A DNA stretch of 59,935 nucleotides. It comes from Flavobacteriaceae bacterium. Lineage in GTDB: Bacteria > Bacteroidota > Bacteroidia > Flavobacteriales > Flavobacteriaceae. Below, one piece after another: positions 11,251 to 20,917 of this stretch; within the stretch, counting starts at the first letter, position 1, and each line of letters starts with the position of its first letter. Where the stretch lies: assembly GCA_027081505.1 (NCBI GenBank), contig JALWKK010000007.1:1-59935 (forward strand), in the 5' to 3' direction. The translations under genes were made by a program, and so were the position numbers. Below the pieces are notes generated by a model. The model made no database searches, was not told where the DNA came from, and saw nothing but the letters and a program-made list of their open reading frames with translations.

Positions 11251-14200
11251 TTACTCTTCTAATCTAATGTCTAACCCAAGACCTTTTAATTCGTGCATCA
11301 ACACGTTGAAGGATTCGGGTAATCCGGGTTCGGGCATAGGTTCGCCTTTTACGATTGATTCGTAGGTTTTGGCTCTTCCTATTACATCATCAGATTTTAC
11401 GGTTAAAATTTCGCGTAGTGTACTTGAAGCACCGTATGCTTCAAGTGCCCAAACTTCCATTTCTCCAAATCTTTGTCCACCAAATTGTGCTTTACCACCG
11501 AGTGGTTGTTGCGTAATCAATGAGTAAGGACCTATCGAACGTGCGTGCATTTTATCATCAATCATATGCCCAAGTTTAATCATGTAAATAACACCTACGG
11601 TAGCGGGTTGGTCAAAGCGTTCGCCTGTTCCTCCGTCATAGAGATAGGTGTGCCCGAATCTAGGTATTCCGGCTTCATCTGTAAGCGCATTTATTTGGTC
11701 TATGGTTGCTCCATCAAAAATGGGAGTTGCAAATTTGCGTCCTAATTTTTGACCGGCCCAACCTAACACGGTTTCGTATATCTGACCGATGTTCATACGA
11801 GAAGGTACTCCGAGCGGATTAAGCACAATATCTACCGGTGTTCCGTCTTCTAAGAAAGGCATATCTTCTTGGCGTACAATACGTGCAACGATACCTTTAT
11901 TACCGTGACGTCCCGCCATTTTGTCTCCGACCTTAAGTTTACGTTTTTTAGCTACATAAACTTTTGCAAGTTTTAAAATGCCTGAAGGCAATTCGTCCCC
12001 TACGGAAATAGTAAATTTTTCACGTCTTAGGTTTCCTTGCAAATCGTTTTCTTTTATCTTGTAGTTGTGCATTAACTCTTTTACCAGTTTGTTGGTTTCT
12101 TTATCTGTTGTCCAAGTTCCACCGGTAAGATGAGAGTAGTCGTCTACAGCATTAAGCATTTTTAGAGTGAATTTTTTTCCTTTCGGAAAAACTACTTCGC
12201 CCAACTCATTGGTCACTCCTTGCGCTGTTTTACCTCCTACGATGGTAAAAAGTTTTTCGATAAGAACCTCACGGAGTTTATCAAATTTTATATCGTATTC
12301 GGCTTCTAGTGCGGCGATATCTTCTTTGTCCTGCGCTCTTTTTCGTTTGTCTTTTATTGAGCGTGAAAACAATTTTTTATCGATAATTACACCGTGTAAA
12401 GATGGAGATGCTTTTAAAGAGGCGTCTTTTACATCACCGGCTTTATCACCAAAGATAGCTCGTAATAATTTTTCTTCGGGTGTTGGATCACTTTCTCCTT
12501 TTGGTGTAATTTTTCCGATTAAAATATCGCCCGGTTTTACTTCGGCACCTATTCGTATCATTCCGTTTTCGTCTAAATCTTTTGTGGCTTCTTCAGAAAC
12601 GTTTGGAATATCATTGGTGAGTTCTTCATTGCCTAATTTGGTATCACGAACTTCCAGGGAGTATTCATCGATATGGATAGATGTAAAGATATCTTCACGA
12701 ACAACTTTTTCAGAAATTACGATTGCATCCTCAAAGTTATATCCTTTCCAAGGCATAAATGCTACCTTCATATTTCTTCCTAGTGCCAACTCACCTTTTT
12801 CGGTGGCATAACCTTGGCAAAGTACTTGCCCTTTTGTTACCTTATCTCCTTTTTTAACAATAGGTTTTAGGTTAATGGATGTACTTTGATTGGTTTTTCT
12901 AAATTTAATTAGGTTATAGGTTTTGGTATCTCCGTCAAAACTTACTAATTGTTCTTCTTTGGTTCGGTAGTATTTAATTCTTATCTGGTCTGCATCAACA
13001 TATTCAACGACCCCTTCTCCTTCGGCATTGATTAATACTCTTGAATCTTTTGCTACTTGACGTTCTAATCCGGTTCCTACAATAGGAGATTCAGCAACCA
13101 TAAGCGGTACCGCTTGACGCATCATATTAGAACCCATCAAGGCACGGTTTGCATCATCGTGTTCTAAAAATGGGATTAAAGATGCCGAGATTGAGGATAT
13201 TTGATTGGGTGCCACATCTGTATAATGAATATCTTGTGGTGTAACCACCGGAAAGTCTCCTTCCATACGAGCAATAACTCTATCTTCAAGGATGGTACCG
13301 TCTTCATCTAAGTTAATATGGGCTTGTGCTATTTTCTTTTCTTCTTCTTCTTCGGCAGAAAGATAAATTGGTTCACTTTTTAAATCTATTTTTCCATCTT
13401 CAACCTTACGATAAGGTGTTTCTAGGAAACCTAAGTGATTTACTTTTGCATATACGGAAAGAGAAGATATTAATCCGATATTTGGTCCCTCAGGTGTTTC
13501 AATAGGACATAATCTTCCGTAGTGTGTGTAGTGAACATCACGTACTTCAAATCCGGCTCTTTCTCTTGAAAGACCACCGGGTCCTAAGGCAGAAAGACGA
13601 CGCTTGTGCGTAATTTCTGCTAAGGGATTGGTTTGATCCATAAATTGAGACAATTGATTGGTCCCAAAAAATGAATTAATTACCGATGATAATGTTTTTG
13701 CATTAATTAAATCTATTGGTGTAAACACTTCGTTATCTCTAACGTTCATTCGTTCGCGAATGGTACGAGCCATACGTGCTAATCCTACTCCAAATTGAGA
13801 TGAAAGTTGTTCACCGACAGTACGAACACGTCTGTTAGACAAGTGATCTATATCATCAATTTCAGCTTTTGAGTTAATTAACTCGATTAAATATTTTACG
13901 ATGGTGATGATGTCTTCTTTGGTAAGAACAAGCTTATCCATGTCGATATCAAGACCTAATTTTTTGTTCATTCTAAAACGACCAACTTCTCCTAAGTTGT
14001 AACGTTGATCACTAAAGAACAGCTTATGAATAATTCCACGTGCTGTTTCTTCATCCGGTGGTTCGGCGTTACGAAGTTGTCTGTAGATATGCTCTACGGC
14101 TTCCTTTTCGGAATTGGTAGGGTCTTTTTGTAATGTATTATGTATAATGGCGTAATCTGCCAAGTGTTGATCTTCTTTGTGAAGCAGAATTGTTTTTGAA

Positions 14201-15063
14201 CCGGATTCTAAAATTTCCTCAATATGCTCTTTTTCAAGAACGGTATCGCGGTCTAAAACAATTTCGTTTCGTTCAATAGAAACAACTTCTCCCGTATCTT
14301 CATCTACAAAGTCTTCATGCCAAGTTTTTAATACACGAGCAGCAAGTTTTCTACCTAGATATTTTTTAAGTCCTGTTTTTGTGGCTCTTACTTCTTCGGC
14401 AAGGTCAAAAATTTCAAGGATATCTTTATCTCTTTCAAAACCTATGGCGCGGAAGAGCGTTGTAACAGGTAATTTTTTCTTTCTATCGATATAGGCATAC
14501 ATTACGCTGTTAATATCGGTAGCAAATTCAATCCAAGAACCTTTAAAAGGTATTACTCTTGCCGAGTAAAGTTTTGTACCGTTAGCATGAAAAGATTGTC
14601 CGAAAAATACACCCGGTGAACGGTGAAGTTGAGAAACAACAACGCGTTCTGCTCCATTTATTACAAAAGTGCCACTGGGTGTCATGTAAGGAATGGTACC
14701 TAAGAAAACATCTTGAACAATGGTTTCGAAGTCTTCGTGTTCGGGATCCGTACAATACAGTTTTAAGCGTGCTTTTAGTGGTACACTATAGGTTAATCCA
14801 CGCTCTATACATTCTTGAATAGAATATCTAGGAGGATCTACAAAATAGTCTAAAAATTCTAAAACAAATTGGTTTCTAGTATCGGTGATTGGAAAATTTT
14901 CCAAGAAGGTTTTATAAAGTCCTTCGTTTCCTCTTTCATCTGATTTGGTTTCCAGTTGGAAAAAATCTTGGAACGATTTAATCTGAATATCCAAAAAATC
15001 CGGATATTTTGGAATGTGTTTTACAGAGGAAAAATTCAATCTTTCAGTTTGCGTTGCTGACAT
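11251..15063 (-). CDS. rpoB: DNA-directed RNA polymerase subunit beta
   Basis: A 1,270-residue core polymerase subunit. It shows the rifampicin-pocket region ([27 protein letters not shown], in two parts), the [15 protein letters not shown]-like segment (here [15 protein letters not shown]), and the C-terminal [24 protein letters not shown] clamp region. At the rifampicin pocket the usual D, H, R and S residues are present, so no resistance change is obvious. It starts with ATG at 15063, 136 bp after the rplL stop; that gap contains a strong hairpin. Confidence 0.98.
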   Translation of the reverse strand: MSATQTERLNFSSVKHIPKYPDFLDIQIKSFQDFFQLETKSDERGNEGLYKTFLENFPITDTRNQFVLEFLDYFVDPPRYSIQECIERGLTYSVPLKARLKLYCTDPEHEDFETIVQDVFLGTIPYMTPSGTFVINGAERVVVSQLHRSPGVFFGQSFHANGTKLYSARVIPFKGSWIEFATDINSVMYAYIDRKKKLPVTTLFRAIGFERDKDILEIFDLAEEVRATKTGLKKYLGRKLAARVLKTWHEDFVDEDTGEVVSIERNEIVLDRDTVLEKEHIEEILESGSKTILLHKEDQHLADYAIIHNTLQKDPTNSEKEAVEHIYRQLRNAEPPDEETARGIIHKLFFSDQRYNLGEVGRFRMNKKLGLDIDMDKLVLTKEDIITIVKYLIELINSKAEIDDIDHLSNRRVRTVGEQLSSQFGVGLARMARTIRERMNVRDNEVFTPIDLINAKTLSSVINSFFGTNQLSQFMDQTNPLAEITHKRRLSALGPGGLSRERAGFEVRDVHYTHYGRLCPIETPEGPNIGLISSLSVYAKVNHLGFLETPYRKVEDGKIDLKSEPIYLSAEEEEEKKIAQAHINLDEDGTILEDRVIARMEGDFPVVTPQDIHYTDVAPNQISSISASLIPFLEHDDANRALMGSNMMRQAVPLMVAESPIVGTGLERQVAKDSRVLINAEGEGVVEYVDADQIRIKYYRTKEEQLVSFDGDTKTYNLIKFRKTNQSTSINLKPIVKKGDKVTKGQVLCQGYATEKGELALGRNMKVAFMPWKGYNFEDAIVISEKVVREDIFTSIHIDEYSLEVRDTKLGNEELTNDIPNVSEEATKDLDENGMIRIGAEVKPGDILIGKITPKGESDPTPEEKLLRAIFGDKAGDVKDASLKASPSLHGVIIDKKLFSRSIKDKRKRAQDKEDIAALEAEYDIKFDKLREVLIEKLFTIVGGKTAQGVTNELGEVVFPKGKKFTLKMLNAVDDYSHLTGGTWTTDKETNKLVKELMHNYKIKENDLQGNLRREKFTISVGDELPSGILKLAKVYVAKKRKLKVGDKMAGRHGNKGIVARIVRQEDMPFLEDGTPVDIVLNPLGVPSRMNIGQIYETVLGWAGQKLGRKFATPIFDGATIDQINALTDEAGIPRFGHTYLYDGGTGERFDQPATVGVIYMIKLGHMIDDKMHARSIGPYSLITQQPLGGKAQFGGQRFGEMEVWALEAYGASSTLREILTVKSDDVIGRAKTYESIVKGEPMPEPGLPESFNVLMHELKGLGLDIRLEE

Positions 15064-15118
15064 CTATGGATGAATTTTAATTAAAGTAATTAGTGTTTGC
15101 ATATACGTAAAAAACGTG

Positions 15119-15177
15119 AAACCATTATATACGCAAAATGGTTTAGGTCTAACCCGAGCATCGGGAAGACCTAAACC
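15119..15177 (-). promoter_or_regulatory. rplL-rpoB intergenic hairpin with an overlapping alternative stem
   Basis: A perfect 11-bp stem pairs GGTTTAGGTCT (15140-15150) with AGACCTAAACC (15167-15177), with a smaller CCGA/TCGG helix in its loop. A second stem, AAACCATT (15119-15126) with AATGGTTT (15137-15144), uses the same GGTTT bases, so the two cannot form together. The minus-strand U-tract is short (ATTTTG). The position matches the attenuator and RNase III site known at the same boundary in E. coli; the same role here is inferred. Confidence 0.55.
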
Positions 15178-15199
15178 TTAAGGTTTTCTGTGTGCGAAC

Positions 15200-15577
15200 T
15201 TATTTAAGTTCAACTTCAGCTCCGGCTTCTTCTAACTGTGTTTTTAAAGCTTCGGCTTCGTCTTTAGACACACCTTCTTTAATTGGAGAAGGTGCATTAT
15301 CAACTAATCCTTTTGCATCTTTAAGACCGGCACCTGTTAATTCTTTTACCAATTTAACAACTGCTAATTTAGAAGGTCCTGCTGCTTTAAGAATTACATC
15401 AAATTCGGTTTGCTCTTCTGCAGCTTCACCTCCTCCGGCTCCACCGGTTGCGGCAACGGCTACAGCAGCAGCAGCTGGTTCTATGCCATATTCTTCTTTT
15501 AAAATATCAGCCAACTCATTTACTTCTTTTACTGTTAAGTTAACTAATTGTTCTGCGAAATCTTTTAAATCTGCCAT
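15200..15577 (-). CDS. rplL: 50S ribosomal protein L7/L12
   Basis: A 125-residue stalk protein that recruits translation GTPases. The N-terminal dimerisation helix (residues 1-35) is followed by an Ala/Gly-rich hinge (~36-52) and the C-terminal domain with the conserved [23 protein letters not shown] segment (in two parts). It follows rplJ after 56 bp, as in most bacteria. Confidence 0.97.
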   Translation of the reverse strand: MADLKDFAEQLVNLTVKEVNELADILKEEYGIEPAAAAVAVAATGGAGGGEAAEEQTEFDVILKAAGPSKLAVVKLVKELTGAGLKDAKGLVDNAPSPIKEGVSKDEAEALKTQLEEAGAEVELK

Positions 15578-15633
15578 TTTCTATCGTTTTTAAGTAATTT
15601 TAATATTTAATTTAAAGTTGTTTTTTTAATGTA

Positions 15634-16155
15634 TTATCCTTCTTTTTCGGATAATGTTTTAAGGATACCCGCTAATTTTCCGCCACCTGACTTAAGTGCC
15701 GAAATAACGTTTTTAGCTGGTGATTGTAGCAATGAAACAATATCACCAATTAATTCGTCCTTAGATTTAATATTTACAAGTGCATCTAATTGCTCATCTC
15801 CTATATAAATAGCTTCTTCAATGAATGCTCCTTTAAGTAAGGGTTTGTCAGATTTTTTTCTGAATTCTTTAATTACTTTAGCGGGTGCATTGCTCACATC
15901 AGAAAACATAAGAGATGTATTTCCTTTAAGAACTTCGGGTAAATCTCCAAAGTCTTTATCAGACCCGTCCATTGCTTTTTTAAGCAATGTGTTTTTTACA
16001 ACCGAAAGTTTTACTCCGGCTTTAAAACAAGCACGACGTAAGTTACTGGTTGTTCCTGCATCAAGTCCTGAAATATCTGCCAAGTAAATAGTTTGACTTT
16101 CAGAAAGCTGTGCAGTAAGTGCTTCGATTACTTTTGATTTTTCTTCTCTTGTCAT
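15634..16155 (-). CDS. rplJ: 50S ribosomal protein L10
   Basis: A 173-residue protein that anchors the L7/L12 dimers on 23S rRNA. The N-terminal RNA-binding part (MTREEKSKVIEALTAQL, LRRACFKAGVKLSVVKNTLLKKAM in two parts) and the C-terminal helix for L12 binding (LQSPAKNVISALKSGGGKL) are intact. It starts 14 bp after the rplA stop, so there is no room for a separate L10 leader structure of the E. coli kind. Confidence 0.97.
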   Translation of the reverse strand: MTREEKSKVIEALTAQLSESQTIYLADISGLDAGTTSNLRRACFKAGVKLSVVKNTLLKKAMDGSDKDFGDLPEVLKGNTSLMFSDVSNAPAKVIKEFRKKSDKPLLKGAFIEEAIYIGDEQLDALVNIKSKDELIGDIVSLLQSPAKNVISALKSGGGKLAGILKTLSEKEG

Positions 16156-16169
16156 ATCGTTATATTTTA

Positions 16170-16865
16170 CTACCCAGCAAGGCTTTTTGCATCTATTTCT
16201 ACACCCGGACTCATGGTACTGGACATAAAAATGCTTTTGATATAAACACCTTTAGCCGCTTGCGGTTTTAATTTAATAAGTGTTGATATTAATTCTTTTG
16301 CGTTACCAACTATTTTATCGGCATCGAAAGATGCTTTTCCTATTGCAGCATGAACAATTCCGGTTTTATCGACTTTGAAATCGATTTTACCGGCTTTTAC
16401 ATCCGAAACCGCTTTAGCGACATCCATAGTTACAGTTCCGGTCTTGGGGTTAGGCATTAATCCACGAGGTCCTAAAATACGACCTAACGGACCTAATTTT
16501 CCCATAACACTAGGCATTGTTACAATAACATCTACGTCTGTCCATCCACCTTTTATTTTGGTGAGGTACTCGTCTAATCCAACATAATCGGCACCAGCGG
16601 CTTTAGCTTCTTCTTCTTTATCTGGGGTTACTAAAGCTAATACCTTAACATCTTTACCTGTTCCGTGAGGAAGTGTAACTACTCCACGCACCATTTGGTT
16701 CGCTTTACGCGGGTCAACATTAAGTCGTACAGCTAGGTCGACCGAAGGGTCGAAATTTACGTTGGATATTTCTTTAATTAAAGCTGAAGCTTCATCGATA
16801 GAATATACCTTGTTAGGTTCTATTTTTGAGCGAGCTTCTTTTTGCTTTTTTGTTAATTTTGCCAT
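16170..16865 (-). CDS. rplA: 50S ribosomal protein L1
   Basis: A 231-residue protein of the L1 stalk, which helps release E-site tRNA. Typical segments are [20 protein letters not shown] near the N-terminus, the [19 protein letters not shown] signature (residues ~127-146) and a C-terminal [11 protein letters not shown]. It starts 21 bp after rplK. In many bacteria L1 represses rplK-rplA by binding the leader of the mRNA; a hairpin upstream of rplK is a candidate target. Confidence 0.97.
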   Translation of the reverse strand: MAKLTKKQKEARSKIEPNKVYSIDEASALIKEISNVNFDPSVDLAVRLNVDPRKANQMVRGVVTLPHGTGKDVKVLALVTPDKEEEAKAAGADYVGLDEYLTKIKGGWTDVDVIVTMPSVMGKLGPLGRILGPRGLMPNPKTGTVTMDVAKAVSDVKAGKIDFKVDKTGIVHAAIGKASFDADKIVGNAKELISTLIKLKPQAAKGVYIKSIFMSSTMSPGVEIDAKSLAG

Positions 16866-16886
16866 TTTTTTTGATTCTTTTTCAGG

Positions 16887-17324
16887 TTAAAAAGGTGCTG
16901 CACCTTTTATTTTTACTCCCATTGAACGCGCTGTTCCGGCAACCATTTTCATTGCAGATTCAATTGTAAATGCGTTTAAATCCGGCATTTTATCTTCAGC
17001 AATTGCTTTTACTTGGTCCCAAGTAATAGTAGCTACTTTTCTAACATGCGGTTCTCCGGAACCTTTCTTAATCTTAGCAGCTTCTAGTATTTGTACAGCG
17101 GCAGGAGGTGTTTTAATAACAAAATCGAATGATTTATCTTTATACACCGTAATTGCAACTGGTAATACTTTACCCTGCTTATCTTGAGTTCTTGCGTTAA
17201 ATTGCTTGCAGAACTCCATAATGTTAACACCTGCAGCTCCAAGTGCGGGTCCTACCGGTGGCGATGGGTTAGCAGCACCTCCACGAACTTGCAGTTTTAC
17301 TACTTTATCTACTTCTTTTGCCAT
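16887..17324 (-). CDS. rplK: 50S ribosomal protein L11
   Basis: A 145-residue protein of the GTPase-associated centre. The N-terminal domain carries the thiostrepton-site proline pair ([20 protein letters not shown], residues 15-34) and the C-terminal RNA-binding domain ends in the [14 protein letters not shown] signature. It follows nusG after 73 bp. Confidence 0.97.
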   Translation of the reverse strand: MAKEVDKVVKLQVRGGAANPSPPVGPALGAAGVNIMEFCKQFNARTQDKQGKVLPVAITVYKDKSFDFVIKTPPAAVQILEAAKIKKGSGEPHVRKVATITWDQVKAIAEDKMPDLNAFTIESAMKMVAGTARSMGVKIKGAAPF

Positions 17325-17344
17325 TTCTAGTTTTTAAAAATTGG

Positions 17345-17375
17345 GGTTTGTTAAAGTGGAAGCCAATAACAAACC
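17345..17375 (-). promoter_or_regulatory. hairpin in the rplK leader
   Basis: Arms GGTTTGTTA (17345-17353) and TAACAAACC (17367-17375) form a perfect 9-bp stem with a 13-nt loop between nusG and rplK. No U-tract follows. The place fits an L1 autoregulatory site, but the loop was not matched to a known L1 target, so the role is a guess. Confidence 0.4.
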
Positions 17376-17397
17376 AAATTTATATAGTGTGTAACAA

Positions 17398-17952
17398 TTA
17401 AATTTTTTCTACTTGCATATAGCTTAATTCTAATGGGGTTTTTCTTCCAAAAATCTTCACCATTACCTCAAGTTTACGCTTTTCTTCGTTAATTTTTTCT
17501 ACGGTTCCGTTAAATCCGTTAAACGGACCATCGATAACTTTTACTGTTTCTCCAATTACAAACGGTATATTAACATTTTCATCTTGAACAGAAAGTTCAT
17601 CGACTTTACCTAACAACCTGTTAACCTCAGCTTGTCTAAGTGGTACAGGATCTCCTCCCTTAACTTCTCCCAAAAATCCAATTACACCGTTTATAGATTT
17701 TATAATATGGGGTATTTCACCGGATAGGTTTGCCTGAATGTATAAATAACCCGGAGTAAATACTTTTTCTTTATTTATTTTTTTTCCGTTGCGTATTTGA
17801 ATCACTTTTTCAGTAGGAACTAAAACCTGCTCTATATAATCCTCAAGTTTTAATCGAGAAACTTCAGATTCAATATATTCTTTTATTTTATGTTCCTTTC
17901 CGCTCACCGAGCGAATCACATACCATTTTTTTGTATTCTTAGTTTCAGTCAT
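17398..17952 (-). CDS. nusG: transcription termination/antitermination factor NusG
   Basis: A 184-residue elongation factor that binds the RNA polymerase clamp. The N-terminal NGN domain covers residues ~8-115 (KKWYVIRSVSGKEHKIKEYI, FTPGYLYIQANL), and the KOW domain begins near 130 (GETVKVIDGPFNGFNGTVEKI, in two parts). Start is ATG, four bases after the secE stop, so the two are co-transcribed and probably translationally coupled. Confidence 0.97.
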   Translation of the reverse strand: MTETKNTKKWYVIRSVSGKEHKIKEYIESEVSRLKLEDYIEQVLVPTEKVIQIRNGKKINKEKVFTPGYLYIQANLSGEIPHIIKSINGVIGFLGEVKGGDPVPLRQAEVNRLLGKVDELSVQDENVNIPFVIGETVKVIDGPFNGFNGTVEKINEEKRKLEVMVKIFGRKTPLELSYMQVEKI

Positions 17953-17956
17953 TTTT

Positions 17957-18145
17957 TTAAGACTTAATCCATTGAAAGTAAATACTTATTATTTTAGAAA
18001 AAACCGTATCTACTCCATAAACAGCCAGCGCTAAAACCACCGAAAAGCCGGCTACTATAACCGTCAATCTTTGTGCTTCTGCCCAGGGGGTCCAAGTAAC
18101 ATGGTTTTTTAACTCGCTAAAGGATTCTTTTATATAATTAATCAT
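17957..18145 (-). CDS. secE: preprotein translocase subunit SecE
   Basis: A 62-residue single-span SecE of the short bacterial type: an amphipathic helix (SFSELKNHVTWTPWAEAQRL) followed by one membrane helix (residues ~27-48, VIVAGFSVVLALAVYGVDTVF in two parts). It clamps SecY in the SecYEG channel. The gene order secE-nusG is conserved across bacteria. Its ATG overlaps the end of an inverted repeat. Confidence 0.96.
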   Translation of the reverse strand: MINYIKESFSELKNHVTWTPWAEAQRLTVIVAGFSVVLALAVYGVDTVFSKIISIYFQWIKS

Positions 18146-18164
18146 AACTAAATGTATTTAGTTA
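18145..18164 (-). promoter_or_regulatory. inverted repeat touching the secE start codon
   Basis: TAACTAAAT (18145-18153) and ATTTAGTTA (18156-18164) are perfect inverted 9-mers with a 2-nt spacer. The distal end shares the first base of the secE ATG. Such a hairpin could hide the start or mark an operator; too AT-rich to be sure it matters. Confidence 0.3.
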
Positions 18165-18194
18165 AATTTTAAATTTCAACAGTTCTATTTATCT

Positions 18195-18376
18195 TCTCGC
18201 CTTCAACCTTGCTTCGCACGGGTTGAGAGGCTTCCCGAAATTCAATCCTTTCATTCGGGACAGGCTTCTCGCCTTCCACCTTGCTTCGCACGGGTTGAGA
18301 GGCTTCCCGAAATTCAATCCTTTCATTCGGGACAGGCTTCTCGCCTTCAACCTTGCTTCGCACGGGTTGAGAGGCT
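18195..18376 (-). repeat. 72-bp tandem repeat that copies the 3' end of tRNA-Trp
   Basis: Unit A (38 bp) occurs at 18195-18232, 18267-18304 (one mismatch) and 18339-18376; unit B (34 bp) occurs at 18233-18266 and 18305-18338. The third A copy includes the last 16 bases of tRNA-Trp (18361-18376), so copies 1 and 2 are extra tRNA 3' ends downstream of the gene. B carries the inverted repeat TCCCGAA/TTCGGGA. Each A carries CAACC/GGTTG arms (one broken in copy 2) around a GCTTCGC core. Short frames in this region read through the repeat and are not genes. Confidence 0.9.
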
Positions 18377-18433
18377 CGAACTCCCGACACCTGGTTTTGG
18401 AGACCAGTGCTCTACCAACTGAGCTAAACCCGT
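18361..18433 (-). tRNA. tRNA-Trp (anticodon CCA)
   Basis: A 73-nt cloverleaf. The acceptor stem pairs ACGGGTT with AACCCGT, the D arm reads AGCTCAGTTGGTAGAGC, the anticodon stem is CTGGT/ACCAG with the loop CTCCAAA, and the T arm contains GTTCGAGC. It lies between tuf and secE. Its 3' end is the seed of the downstream tandem repeat; CCA is not encoded. Confidence 0.95.
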
Positions 18434-18495
18434 ATAATTTGTTAATCACTTTGGCGAATTAACATTTTTTTGTGTTTTAAAGAACACTTAAAGGC

Positions 18496-18551
18496 GTTAT
18501 AAAAGTCAAGGTATCCCGAAAAAAAATCGGGACACCTTACTCTTTTTATAA
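18496..18551 (-). terminator. extended hairpin after tuf
   Basis: AAGGTATCCCGA (from 18508) pairs with TCGGGACACCTT (to 18538) with one mismatch. Outside it GTTATAAAAG and CTTTTTATAAC can extend the stem. It starts 21 bp after the tuf stop. The U-tract on the minus strand is weak (GACTTTTAT), so it may act as a partial terminator or a processing site ahead of tRNA-Trp. Confidence 0.55.
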
Positions 18552-18558
18552 CATATGT

Positions 18559-19746
18559 TTAATCTAAAATTTCGGTAACTTGTCCAGCACCTACAGTTCT
18601 ACCACCTTCACGAATAGCAAAACGAAGACCTACATTCATTGCAATAGGCTGTAATAAATCTACAGTTATGGTGAGGTTATCACCGGGCATTACCATTTCA
18701 ACTCCGTCAGGTAGATTAATTGTTCCTGTTACGTCTGTTGTACGAACGTAAAACTGCGGACGGTAGTTATTATGGAATGGCGTGTGACGACCTCCTTCTT
18801 CTTTTTTAAGGATATAAACTTCAGCTTTGAATTTTGCGTGAGGAGTTACGGAACCCTGCTTACAGATAACCATTCCTCTTCTAATTTGAGATTTTTCGAT
18901 ACCTCTTAAAAGTATACCCACATTGTCTCCGGCTTCACCTCTATCCAATATTTTACGGAACATTTCTACTCCAGTAATAACCGAGGTTAATTTTTCTGCT
19001 CCCATACCAATAATATCTACCGGATCTCCTGTGTTGGCAACTCCAGTTTCAATACGACCGGTTGCTACAGTACCACGACCTGTAATTGAGAATACATCCT
19101 CGATAGGCATCAAGAAATCTTTATCAACATCACGTTTTGGTAATTCGATCCAAGTATCTACAGCATCCATTAAGTCCATTACGGTCTTAACCCATTTTTC
19201 TTCGCCGTTTAAAGCACCAAGTGCAGAACCGGCAATTACGGGACCGTTATCACCGTCATACTCATAAAAAGAAAGAAGCTCTCTAATTTCCATTTCAACT
19301 AATTCTAGTAACTCTTCATCATCTACCATGTCTACTTTATTCATAAACACGACGATACGAGGAATACCTACTTGACGTCCTAAAAGGATATGCTCACGTG
19401 TTTGTGGCATAGGTCCGTCTGTGGCTGCAACAACAAGTATTGCACCATCCATCTGCGCGGCACCGGTTACCATGTTTTTTACGTAATCGGCGTGACCGGG
19501 ACAGTCAACATGTGCGTAGTGACGATTAGCTGTTTGATATTCTACGTGTGAAGAGTTGATTGTAATTCCTCTTTCTTTTTCTTCAGGTGCGTTATCGATT
19601 TGATCAAATGATTTTGCTTCTGAAAAACCGGCATCTGCTAAAACTTTTGTAATAGCAGCCGTTAAAGTTGTTTTACCGTGATCTACGTGTCCAATTGTCC
19701 CAACATTTAAGTGTGGTTTCGAACGATCATATGTTTCTTTTGCCAT
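18559..19746 (-). CDS. tuf: elongation factor Tu
   Basis: A 395-residue GTPase that delivers aminoacyl-tRNA to the ribosome. The P-loop GHVDHGKT is at 19-26, followed by DCPGH and NKVD motifs, the effector loop region ([16 protein letters not shown]) and the normal C-terminal barrels ending [10 protein letters not shown]. It lies in the order Thr-Tyr-Gly-Thr tRNAs - tuf - tRNA-Trp - secE, which matches the E. coli tufB locus apart from the tRNA-Trp. It is probably transcribed together with the tRNAs. Confidence 0.98.
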   Translation of the reverse strand: MAKETYDRSKPHLNVGTIGHVDHGKTTLTAAITKVLADAGFSEAKSFDQIDNAPEEKERGITINSSHVEYQTANRHYAHVDCPGHADYVKNMVTGAAQMDGAILVVAATDGPMPQTREHILLGRQVGIPRIVVFMNKVDMVDDEELLELVEMEIRELLSFYEYDGDNGPVIAGSALGALNGEEKWVKTVMDLMDAVDTWIELPKRDVDKDFLMPIEDVFSITGRGTVATGRIETGVANTGDPVDIIGMGAEKLTSVITGVEMFRKILDRGEAGDNVGILLRGIEKSQIRRGMVICKQGSVTPHAKFKAEVYILKKEEGGRHTPFHNNYRPQFYVRTTDVTGTINLPDGVEMVMPGDNLTITVDLLQPIAMNVGLRFAIREGGRTVGAGQVTEILD

Positions 19747-19801
19747 TTTGTATTAATTTAATCTTAGTTATATATTTATTTTTATTATGAACAAAAATTT
19801 G

Positions 19802-19873
<72 letters not shown>

Positions 19874-19958
19874 GTAAAGTCTACCTTAAAATATATTAAG
19901 GAAGAAATCTTTTAGCAAAAACATCATTTTCATTTTGCTTTTCATTTTGCTTTTTTTG

Positions 19959-20031
19959 AGCGGGAGACCGGGTTCGAACCGGCGACATTCAGCTTGGAAG
20001 GCTGACGCTCTACCAACTGAGCTACTCCCGC
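19959..20031 (-). tRNA. tRNA-Gly (anticodon TCC)
   Basis: A 73-nt cloverleaf. The acceptor stem is GCGGGAG/CTCCCGC, the anticodon stem TCAGC/GCTGA with the loop CTTCCAA, and the T arm contains GTTCGAAC. Confidence 0.96.
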
Positions 20032-20195
20032 TTTTTAAGTTTTTACAAAATTTATAAGTTCACTTACACCTATAAAAGGCGTGCAAAGGTACTTAATGTT
20101 TTGATATTTTCCAAACATAATATACCGATAGCCTTCACATTATTTTTTTAAACTCCTTTATTTCAAATTCGACTATATTTATACTGGAGTTTTAG

Positions 20196-20277
20196 TGGGG
20201 AGAGCAGGATTCGAACCTGCGAAGGTAAAACCAACAGATTTACAGTCTGTCCTCGTTGGCCGCTTGAGTATCTCCCC
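20196..20277 (-). tRNA. tRNA-Tyr (anticodon GTA)
   Basis: An 82-nt class II tRNA with a long variable arm. The acceptor stem is GGGGAGA/TCTCCCC, and the anticodon arm CAGACTGTAAATCTG gives GTA. It sits between the Thr(TGT) and Gly genes. Confidence 0.96.
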
Positions 20278-20306
20278 AATTTAATTAATATCAACAATTC
20301 AAAAAA

Positions 20307-20433
20307 CAATGAGCCGATGGAGGGACTCCCTTCGGCTTCGCGCAGGGTAAACTTCTCGTCCCTCGAAAAGATATCATTAAACATCTTCTTATCCTGAAAA
20401 CTCATCCATTTCAATGAGCCGATGGAGGGACTC
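20307..20433 (-). repeat. 22-bp direct repeat copying the 3' end of tRNA-Thr(TGT)
   Basis: The 22 bp at 20412-20433, which cover the last 17 bases of tRNA-Thr plus five bases of flank, recur exactly at 20307-20328, 105 bp downstream of the gene end. The segment between them holds no gene; it includes a GCTTCGC core at 20335-20341 like that in the tRNA-Trp repeat. The layout looks like a pair of att-type direct repeats around a tiny element. Confidence 0.85.
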
Positions 20434-20490
20434 GAACCCACGACCTGCTGATTACAAATCAGCTGCTCTAGCCAGCTGAGCTACATCGGC
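20417..20490 (-). tRNA. tRNA-Thr (anticodon TGT)
   Basis: A 74-nt cloverleaf. The acceptor stem is GCCGATG/CATCGGC, the anticodon arm CTGATTTGTAATCAG, and the T arm contains GTTCGAGT. It is the first tRNA of the cluster. Its 3' end is duplicated downstream. Confidence 0.96.
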
Positions 20491-20510
20491 ATTTTTACTT
20501 TTTTTGACAT

Positions 20511-20546
20511 AAAAAAGTCCGCTATTGCTAACGGACTGCAAATGTA
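20511..20546 (-). terminator. terminator after hpf, overlapping a possible tRNA-operon -7 box
   Basis: AGTCCG (20516-20521) pairs with CGGACT (20532-20537), with a small inner helix and a TTGC loop. On the minus strand it is followed by TTTTTT. It ends the hpf transcript. Directly before it, TACATTTG (20546-20539) fits TAnnTTTG and could start the tRNA-tuf transcript; no -33 element is clear, so that part is tentative. Confidence 0.6.
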
Positions 20547-20587
20547 AATAAATAATTATTTATAGAAAACTTTTTTATAAAAATTTC

Positions 20588-20890
20588 TTAAGAAAATGCT
20601 CTTTCTTTTTGTTTCTTTTTTTTAAGCTGTCTTTCTAAGGCTTTAGTAGCCTCGTCTATAGCCTCTTCAAAAGTTTTTGCTTCCTTTTTTGCCACGGCAT
20701 CTTCACCGGGTAAGCTTAGTAATATCTCTATGGTTTTATTCTCTTTTCCACTTGTATTCTGAACTTTTAGAAAAACATCTGCATAAACAATTCTATCATA
20801 AAACGTTTCCAACTTAGAAAGTTTCTTGTTAATAAAACTGATAAGCTTAGCATCTGCTGAAAAATTTGGGGTTTGCACATTTACTTTCAT
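20588..20890 (-). CDS. hpf: ribosome hibernation promoting factor (HPF/RaiA, short form)
   Basis: A 100-residue protein of the short HPF/YfiA fold (beta-alpha-beta-beta-beta-alpha): KVNVQTPNFSADAKLISFI at the start, KKLSKLETFYDRIVYADVFL in the middle, and the TFEEAIDEATKALERQLKK helix with a basic tail. It lacks the C-terminal dimerisation domain of long HPF. It binds and silences ribosomes in slow growth. It follows xerC by 27 bp, so the two are probably one operon. Confidence 0.92.
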   Translation of the reverse strand: MKVNVQTPNFSADAKLISFINKKLSKLETFYDRIVYADVFLKVQNTSGKENKTIEILLSLPGEDAVAKKEAKTFEEAIDEATKALERQLKKKKQKERAFS

Positions 20891-20917
20891 ACTAAAAATA
20901 GATTTAAGGGTTATTTA

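Noticed and set aside
18195-18376. CRISPR-like array
   Set aside because: Repeat and spacer are both repeated, so the spacers are not unique; there are no cas genes and the repeat is part of a tRNA.
18169-18449. Overlapping frames of 73-86 codons with repeated PLNPCEARLKARSLSRMKG-like peptides
   Set aside because: They are translations of the 72-bp tandem repeat and of tRNA-Trp itself. Frames are open on both strands only because the repeat length is a multiple of three.
20163-20441. 92-codon frame on the minus strand across tRNA-Tyr and the tRNA-Thr repeat
   Set aside because: It covers a complete tRNA gene and the duplicated tRNA end, and has no recognisable protein features.
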